The translations under genes and the position numbers were made by a program. The notes below the pieces were generated by a model, which searched no databases, was not told where the DNA came from, and was given only the letters and a program-made list of their open reading frames with translations. Below, one piece after another: positions 52,812-57,358 of a stretch of DNA of 57,358 nucleotides. Origin of the DNA: Bifidobacterium breve (GTDB taxonomy: Bacteria; Myxococcota_A; UBA796; SXON01). Position 1 is the first letter of the stretch. Each line of letters begins with the position of its first letter. Location of the stretch: NCBI GenBank assembly GCA_943328795.2, contig CALQBK020000008.1, positions 1 to 57,358 of the forward strand. Reading direction: 5' to 3'.

Positions 52812-55595
52812 ATGATACGGCCCCGGGTGTCCTCGCCGCGCTCGATCCACGGCCGCCTGCTGCTCACCTGGTCGGTCATCCTGGGCGTCGTGACGGGGTT
52901 TGTCGGCACGCACCCCATCGCCGAGAGCGACCCCTTCTGGCACTTGAGCCTCGGCCGCGCGGTGCTCGCGTCCGGCGCTCGCACCTTCGCTGAGCCCGTG
53001 GCCATCGACGCCGGCAGCGCGTTCGCGCCAGAGTGGCTGTGGGACGTCGTCTGCTACGCGACCTACGAGCGTTTCGGCCTCGACGCGGTTGGCTTGGTCG
53101 GCACGCTCGCCTGCTTCGCGGCGGGGGGCGCCGTCGTGGTTGCTGCGAGCCGGGAGCGCACACGAGGCACGGCCGCGGCGGTCCTGTGCTCGGGCCTCGC
53201 GGGCGTAGCGGTGCTCGCCCGCGCCCGGCTGCGACCCGAGATCGCGGGCTTGGCGTTGGCCGCATTGGTGCTCGCCTGCGCCATCGAGTGGCGGCAGGCC
53301 GACGGACGGCGTCGGTGGCCCGTCGGCGTCGGGCTGCTGGCTGCGGAGCTGGCGTGGGTCCAGGTGCATGGCAGCTTCGTGGTCGCGCCGTTCCTGGTGG
53401 CGCTCCAAGCGCTGGACTACGCCCGTTGGACGGACGACTCTCGCCGCCAAGGCGACCTGGCCCTCGCGCTTGGAAGCCTGGGGCTGTTGGCGACCGGCGC
53501 CTACGGGCTCGGGTTCCCCGCCTACGTCCTCGCACACGCCGGGGGCTACGCCGCGTCCCACGTCGGGGACCTGCAGGGCCTGACCTGGTCGGTGTTCAAC
53601 CCCGCCGAGAGCGTGTTCGGCTTCGCGTGGGGGCTGATGCTGCTGGTCGGCGCGCTTGGCCTGGCCCAACCGGCGCAGCGGCGGACCGCGGACGCTGCGT
53701 TGGCCCTGGTTGGGATCGCGTTGGCGGTGAACGCGGTCCGCTTCGTCTCCCTCGCCGCGATCCTCGCCATCCCGTTTGCGCTGCACGGCGCCGACGCCCT
53801 CCTCGGCCGGGGCGCGACGCTCCGGGTGGGGGCGATCGCGTCTAGCCTGCTGCTCCTCGGGAGCGCCGCCCGGGTCTCCGGGGAGCGGCGGGGCCCGCTG
53901 GGAACGCTCGGCATCGCGGTGGGAAGAAACCCCGTCGGCGGAGCCCAAATGTTGGCGGCGGGCGCCGACCGGGTCGTGCTGACGGAGTTTGGGACCGGCG
54001 CCGCCGTGGGGTTCTTTGGCGACTCCCGCCTCCGGGTGTCCCTCGACTCTCGCGTCCCGTTGGCGTTCGGGGACGCTCAGCTGGCCGAGGGCATGGCGAC
54101 CATGTCGACCCGCAGCGCGCTCGCGCGGGGCATCAGGGCGTTCGGCGCGCACGCCGCCGTCGTCGAGCGGGGCTCGGCGGCCTGCACCGCATTTCCAAGG
54201 CCGGGGGAGCCCGCAGCGTCTTTCCCGGGCGGTTGGGTCCCCGTGCTCGTCGAGCCCGGGTTCACGACGTGGGTGGACGACCCGTCAGCGGTCGCCGTGC
54301 GGGGCCTAGAGCCCTGTGGACAGGCGTACTTGCCCGCCGACCTGTGCTCGGACGGAGGGGCGGCGGCAGTCGCCGAGCTGCACCGTGCGAGCGCCTGGGA
54401 GCCTCCCCAGTTCCTCGCGTGGGTGGCGGCGGAGGCCGCGCTGCGCTGCACCGGAGACGCTGACCTCGCCCTACGGAGCATGCCCAACGAGCGCGACTCC
54501 GGGGTTCTCGGGCCGGACGTTCGGCGCACGCGGGCCAGGGCGCTCCTCGCGAAGGGGGGCACGGCGGCCGCCCTCGCGCTCCTCGAGCCCGGGGTCCGGG
54601 CCGGCTCGCTCGGCGACCTCGCCGCGCTCGGCGACACGCCCTTCTCGAAGATGGACCCGGCGGACGCAGCTGGATTGCTCGGGGCGGCTGCCGAAGCCCT
54701 CGGGGGAGCGGCGCCCGCCGACCTCCACGCGGATCTCGCGTGGCTGTGCACCCGCACGGGGGACGCCACCTGCGTCTCTACGCACGCCTACGTCGCAGCC
54801 GCGCAGGGTAGCCCGCGCGCGATGACCGCCCTCGGCTGGCTGGCAAGCCACGCCCCGACCCTGGGGGAGCGCGAGCGCGCGGCGACGTGGGCGCAGCCCG
54901 GCGACGACGCGATCCAGGTGACGGAGCTGGTCGCGCTGCTGGACGCGTGGGCGGGCGAACCCTCGGTGGCGCACGGCGCGCCCTTGCTCGACACCCCCGC
55001 CGTGTCCGTCGTTGTCCGCGCGCTGGCCGGCGAGGGCAAGTGGCCGCTGCGTGCTCTCGGGGCCGGCGAGGAGGCGATCCTCGTGCTGCGAGGCGCACCA
55101 ACCGCGGTGCAGACCTGGGGCTCGGGGTCGACGCTGGGGCAAGCCTCGTCCAGCCTACAGCCGGGGGACGTGCTCTACACACCGCCGTTCACCGCGCAGG
55201 AGTGGCGCAACCCCGGGTCTGCGCTCGCTGCCACCCTCGTGATCGCCTCGCCCCAAGACCCGGCGGTCACGTACGTCGATGCTGGCGACCCCAGGCTGTC
55301 GAAGGGCAGCCACGGCACGCGGCTCGCCCTTGGCGACCCCGAGGCATCGGTCCCCGGATTGCGCGGTTCGGTGTCGGGCTACCACGCCTCGGCGCCGCTG
55401 GAGATCGCCGCGGTCCCGGGCGAACCCACCTTGGTAGTGAACTGGAGCGGCCCAGCACGACTGCTGACGCCGCTCGGCGACCGAGACCTGCCGCCAATGG
55501 CGACGTGCCTGCTGGCGGCCGGACTACCAGCGCGGCTCGTCCCCAGCGGCCCCGCGCCGTCGATAGGACTGGTGATCCGGGCGCCCGTCCCGTAG
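52812..55595 (+). CDS. Large multi-pass membrane protein with cupin-like C-terminus
   Basis: 927 residues from the ATG at 52812. Residues 10-380 have about nine hydrophobic helices with short loops (TWSVILGVVTGFVGT; a DPFWHLSLGRAVL segment after the first helix; LLAAELAWVQVHGSFVVAPF). This resembles GT-C-type or related membrane enzymes, where an acidic residue after helix one is catalytic; here it is ESDPFWH. Residues 400-690 are soluble and helical; a stretch near 670 (AAQGSPRAMTALGWLASH) looks like a Sel1/TPR repeat. Residues 755-830 resemble a cupin (EAILVLRGAPTAVQTW, PGDVLYTPPFTAQEWRNPG). No closer function can be given. Confidence 0.5.
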   Translation: MIRPRVSSPRSIHGRLLLTWSVILGVVTGFVGTHPIAESDPFWHLSLGRAVLASGARTFAEPVAIDAGSAFAPEWLWDVVCYATYERFGLDAVGLVGTLACFAAGGAVVVAASRERTRGTAAAVLCSGLAGVAVLARARLRPEIAGLALAALVLACAIEWRQADGRRRWPVGVGLLAAELAWVQVHGSFVVAPFLVALQALDYARWTDDSRRQGDLALALGSLGLLATGAYGLGFPAYVLAHAGGYAASHVGDLQGLTWSVFNPAESVFGFAWGLMLLVGALGLAQPAQRRTADAALALVGIALAVNAVRFVSLAAILAIPFALHGADALLGRGATLRVGAIASSLLLLGSAARVSGERRGPLGTLGIAVGRNPVGGAQMLAAGADRVVLTEFGTGAAVGFFGDSRLRVSLDSRVPLAFGDAQLAEGMATMSTRSALARGIRAFGAHAAVVERGSAACTAFPRPGEPAASFPGGWVPVLVEPGFTTWVDDPSAVAVRGLEPCGQAYLPADLCSDGGAAAVAELHRASAWEPPQFLAWVAAEAALRCTGDADLALRSMPNERDSGVLGPDVRRTRARALLAKGGTAAALALLEPGVRAGSLGDLAALGDTPFSKMDPADAAGLLGAAAEALGGAAPADLHADLAWLCTRTGDATCVSTHAYVAAAQGSPRAMTALGWLASHAPTLGERERAATWAQPGDDAIQVTELVALLDAWAGEPSVAHGAPLLDTPAVSVVVRALAGEGKWPLRALGAGEEAILVLRGAPTAVQTWGSGSTLGQASSSLQPGDVLYTPPFTAQEWRNPGSALAATLVIASPQDPAVTYVDAGDPRLSKGSHGTRLALGDPEASVPGLRGSVSGYHASAPLEIAAVPGEPTLVVNWSGPARLLTPLGDRDLPPMATCLLAAGLPARLVPSGPAPSIGLVIRAPVP

Positions 55596-55605
55596 CGGGC
55601 GGGCG

Positions 55606-57358
55606 CTACTTCTTCGCGCCGCCCGGGGCGCGCTCGTCGTTGGGCCCAGCGCGCGGCGATCGTGGGATGACCCGTGTCTCCTCGCTGGCGTCGGCCTCCT
55701 CCTCCTCGAGGCGTCGCCGTCGCAGCTCTGCGCGGCTGAGCAGCTCGGTCCGGTCGTCCTCCGGCGGGGGAGCCTCGGCGACGAACGCGGCGGCCCGCTC
55801 TGCGCGCATGCGCTCCAGGCGATCGGCGATCGACGGACGAGACGGCGGCACCAGCGGGGCTGCAGGCGAATCCGCGACCGGGGGTGGGCGCGCGACGAGC
55901 CGGGGCGGCAGGCGCCCTTCGCGGGGTCGAAAGGGGACGCCCTGCGCGGCGTCCGCGGTTGGCGTCGGAGGGGCGGGGCTCTGGTGGGCGAAGCCCGGGT
56001 CCGTCCGGTCCTCGTCGCCCTCGGGCATGGGCGCCTCGGCTGGCTCCCCCTCCGGCTCCACGCGCTCCGCCGGGCCGCCAACCACCTCCAGCGCCTGTTC
56101 CCGCGCGTCGCCCCACTCGGCCTCCACTTGCCGGACCTCCACCGGGGCCCAGTCGTCGTCGACCGGCACCGCCTCGGCGTCTTCGGCGTCCACCCACTCC
56201 GCGTCGACCCGGCCTGGGTCGAGCCCCTCAGCAAGCCGCTCGGCCTCCGCCCTCTCCGCCACGAGCGCCTCTTCCGCCAGCCACGCCTCCGCTGCCCGCT
56301 CCGCTTCCGCTTGGCGAACTGCCTCCGCCTCGGCGTCCACGCGCGCCTCCTCCGCGCGCCGCTCGGCCTCCGCCCACGGCGCTTCTTCACCTTGCACCTG
56401 CTCCGCCTCCTCCTCATCCCACTCGGCCTCCACCCGATCGGGGTCGGCGCTCTCGGCCCACGCAGCTTCCACCAGCAGCGCCTCCCCCTCGAGCCGCTCG
56501 GCCTCCGCCTCCGCGGCGAGCCGCGCGGCCTCTACCCGCGCAGCTTCCGCCAGCCGCGCGGCTTCGACCCGCGCAGCTTCCGCCAACCGCTCGGCCTCCG
56601 CCTCTCCCGCCAACCGCGCGGCTTCCGCCTCCTCGGCCAACCGCGCGGCCTCCGCCTCCGCAGCCAACCGCTCGGCTTCGACCTGCGCCGCTTCCGCCAA
56701 CCGCTCGGCCTCCGCCTCCTCCGCCACCCGCGCCACTTCCGCCAACCGCTCGGCCTCCACCCGCGCCTCTTCCGCCAACCGCTCGGCTTCGACCCGCGCA
56801 GCTTCCGCCAACCGCTCGGCCTCCGCCTCCTCCGCCAACCGCTCGGCCTCCGCCGCTTCCGCCAGCCTCGCCGCTTCCGCCAACTGCACGGCTTCCACCC
56901 GCGCCTCTTCCGCCAACCGCGCGGCTTCGACCCGCGCCGCTTCCGCCAACCGCGCGGCTTCGACCCGCGCCGCTTCCGCCAACCGCTCGGCCTCCGCCGC
57001 TTCCGCCAGCCTCGCCGCTTCCGCCAACTGCACGGCTTCCACCCGCGCCGCTTCCGCCAGCCGCTCGGCCTCCGCCTGCGCCTCCGCAGCCAACCGCTCG
57101 ACTTCCGCCAACCGCTCGGCCTGCTCGGCGAGCCGCTCGGCCTCCGCCTCTTCCGCCAACCGCGCGGCCTCCGCCTCTTCCGCCACCCGCGCCGCTTCCG
57201 CCAACCGCTCGGCCTCTACCCGCGCCTCTTCCGCCAACCGCTCGGCTTCGACCCGCGCAGCTTCCGCCAACTGCTCGGCCTCCGCCGCTTCCGCCAGCCT
57301 CGCCGCTTCCGCCAACCGCGCGGCTTCGACCCGCGCCGCTTCCGCCAACCGCTCGGCC
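55606..57358 (-). CDS. Long coiled-coil Ala/Glu/Arg-repeat protein (partial, 5' end outside)
   Basis: At least 584 residues; the frame is open to the window edge, so the N-terminus is missing. Roughly the first 300 visible residues are near-perfect repeats of AEAARLAEEAEAERLA type, in 6- to 12-residue steps, a continuous helix or coiled coil like TolA or cytoskeletal spacers. A Pro-rich stretch then precedes a charged tail (DRLERMRAERAAAFVAEAPP, LLSRAELRRRRLEEEE). DNA repeats are nearly identical over long runs, so length variation by slippage is likely and assembly may be uncertain. Function unknown. Confidence 0.6.
   Translation of the reverse strand, partial: AERLAEAARVEAARLAEAARLAEAAEAEQLAEAARVEAERLAEEARVEAERLAEAARVAEEAEAARLAEEAEAERLAEQAERLAEVERLAAEAQAEAERLAEAARVEAVQLAEAARLAEAAEAERLAEAARVEAARLAEAARVEAARLAEEARVEAVQLAEAARLAEAAEAERLAEEAEAERLAEAARVEAERLAEEARVEAERLAEVARVAEEAEAERLAEAAQVEAERLAAEAEAARLAEEAEAARLAGEAEAERLAEAARVEAARLAEAARVEAARLAAEAEAERLEGEALLVEAAWAESADPDRVEAEWDEEEAEQVQGEEAPWAEAERRAEEARVDAEAEAVRQAEAERAAEAWLAEEALVAERAEAERLAEGLDPGRVDAEWVDAEDAEAVPVDDDWAPVEVRQVEAEWGDAREQALEVVGGPAERVEPEGEPAEAPMPEGDEDRTDPGFAHQSPAPPTPTADAAQGVPFRPREGRLPPRLVARPPPVADSPAAPLVPPSRPSIADRLERMRAERAAAFVAEAPPPEDDRTELLSRAELRRRRLEEEEADASEETRVIPRSPRAGPNDERAPGGAKK

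Overview
The window is about 57 kb of very GC-rich DNA. It carries 39 protein-coding loci: two run off the window ends and one is interrupted by an in-frame stop. I see no rRNA, tRNA, CRISPR array, insertion sequence or phage gene. The organism is most likely a myxobacterium-like member of the Myxococcota. The evidence is a CotH protein ending in a MYXO-CTERM-type Cys-rich/transmembrane/Arg tail, many short-signal lipoproteins with Asp/Thr or metal-binding (MopE-type) linkers, RCC1, FG-GAP and fibrinogen-like surface proteins, and a large type I PKS.

Layout. 1-7.9 kb is a mostly minus-strand run: a membrane spermidine-synthase-like protein, an SPFH protein, a small membrane protein coupled by an ATGA overlap to a CapA-type lipoprotein, a DUF4442 protein and an outer-membrane porin. 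8-15.4 kb holds single genes: ATP-grasp, CxxCH lipoprotein, Arg/Ser/Asp-rich beta-barrel, aspartic protease, Bpt-type aminoacyltransferase, MDR oxidoreductase and TerB-like protein. 15.4-21 kb is a tight MoxR / DUF58 / membrane-protein operon followed by a deacetylase-hydrolase fusion. 21-24.5 kb has a solitary N6-adenine methylase with its own specificity-like tail, and a GH2-like lipoprotein. 24.5-25.4 kb is non-coding and made of tandem 300-322 bp repeats studded with a 10-bp motif. 25.4-36 kb is an island of secreted or surface proteins containing two duplicated gene pairs. 36-43.4 kb holds housekeeping-type genes: DUF885 peptidase, CASTOR/POLLUX-like channel, pirin, MarC and a thioesterase.

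43.7-52.2 kb is the most interesting part. It contains a fatty acyl-AMP ligase, a free acyl carrier protein and a 2086-residue enzyme reading KS-AT-ACP-KR-DH-alpha-oxoamine synthase. All catalytic residues I can check are present. Together they should activate a fatty acid as acyl-AMP, load it on the ACP, extend it with malonyl-CoA, reduce and dehydrate it, and release it by PLP-dependent decarboxylative condensation with an amino acid. The expected product is a long-chain, probably unsaturated alpha-amino ketone (sphingoid-base-like). A divergent thioesterase gene has two copies of a TGCGTA-N6-TACGCR palindrome in its upstream region.

After this come a SanA/YdcF-type gene broken by one in-frame TAA, a large membrane protein with a cupin-like tail, and a coiled-coil repeat protein running off the window. 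Two families of short intergenic repeats ending in TGGGCTA recur across the window and often supply the stop codon of the adjacent gene.
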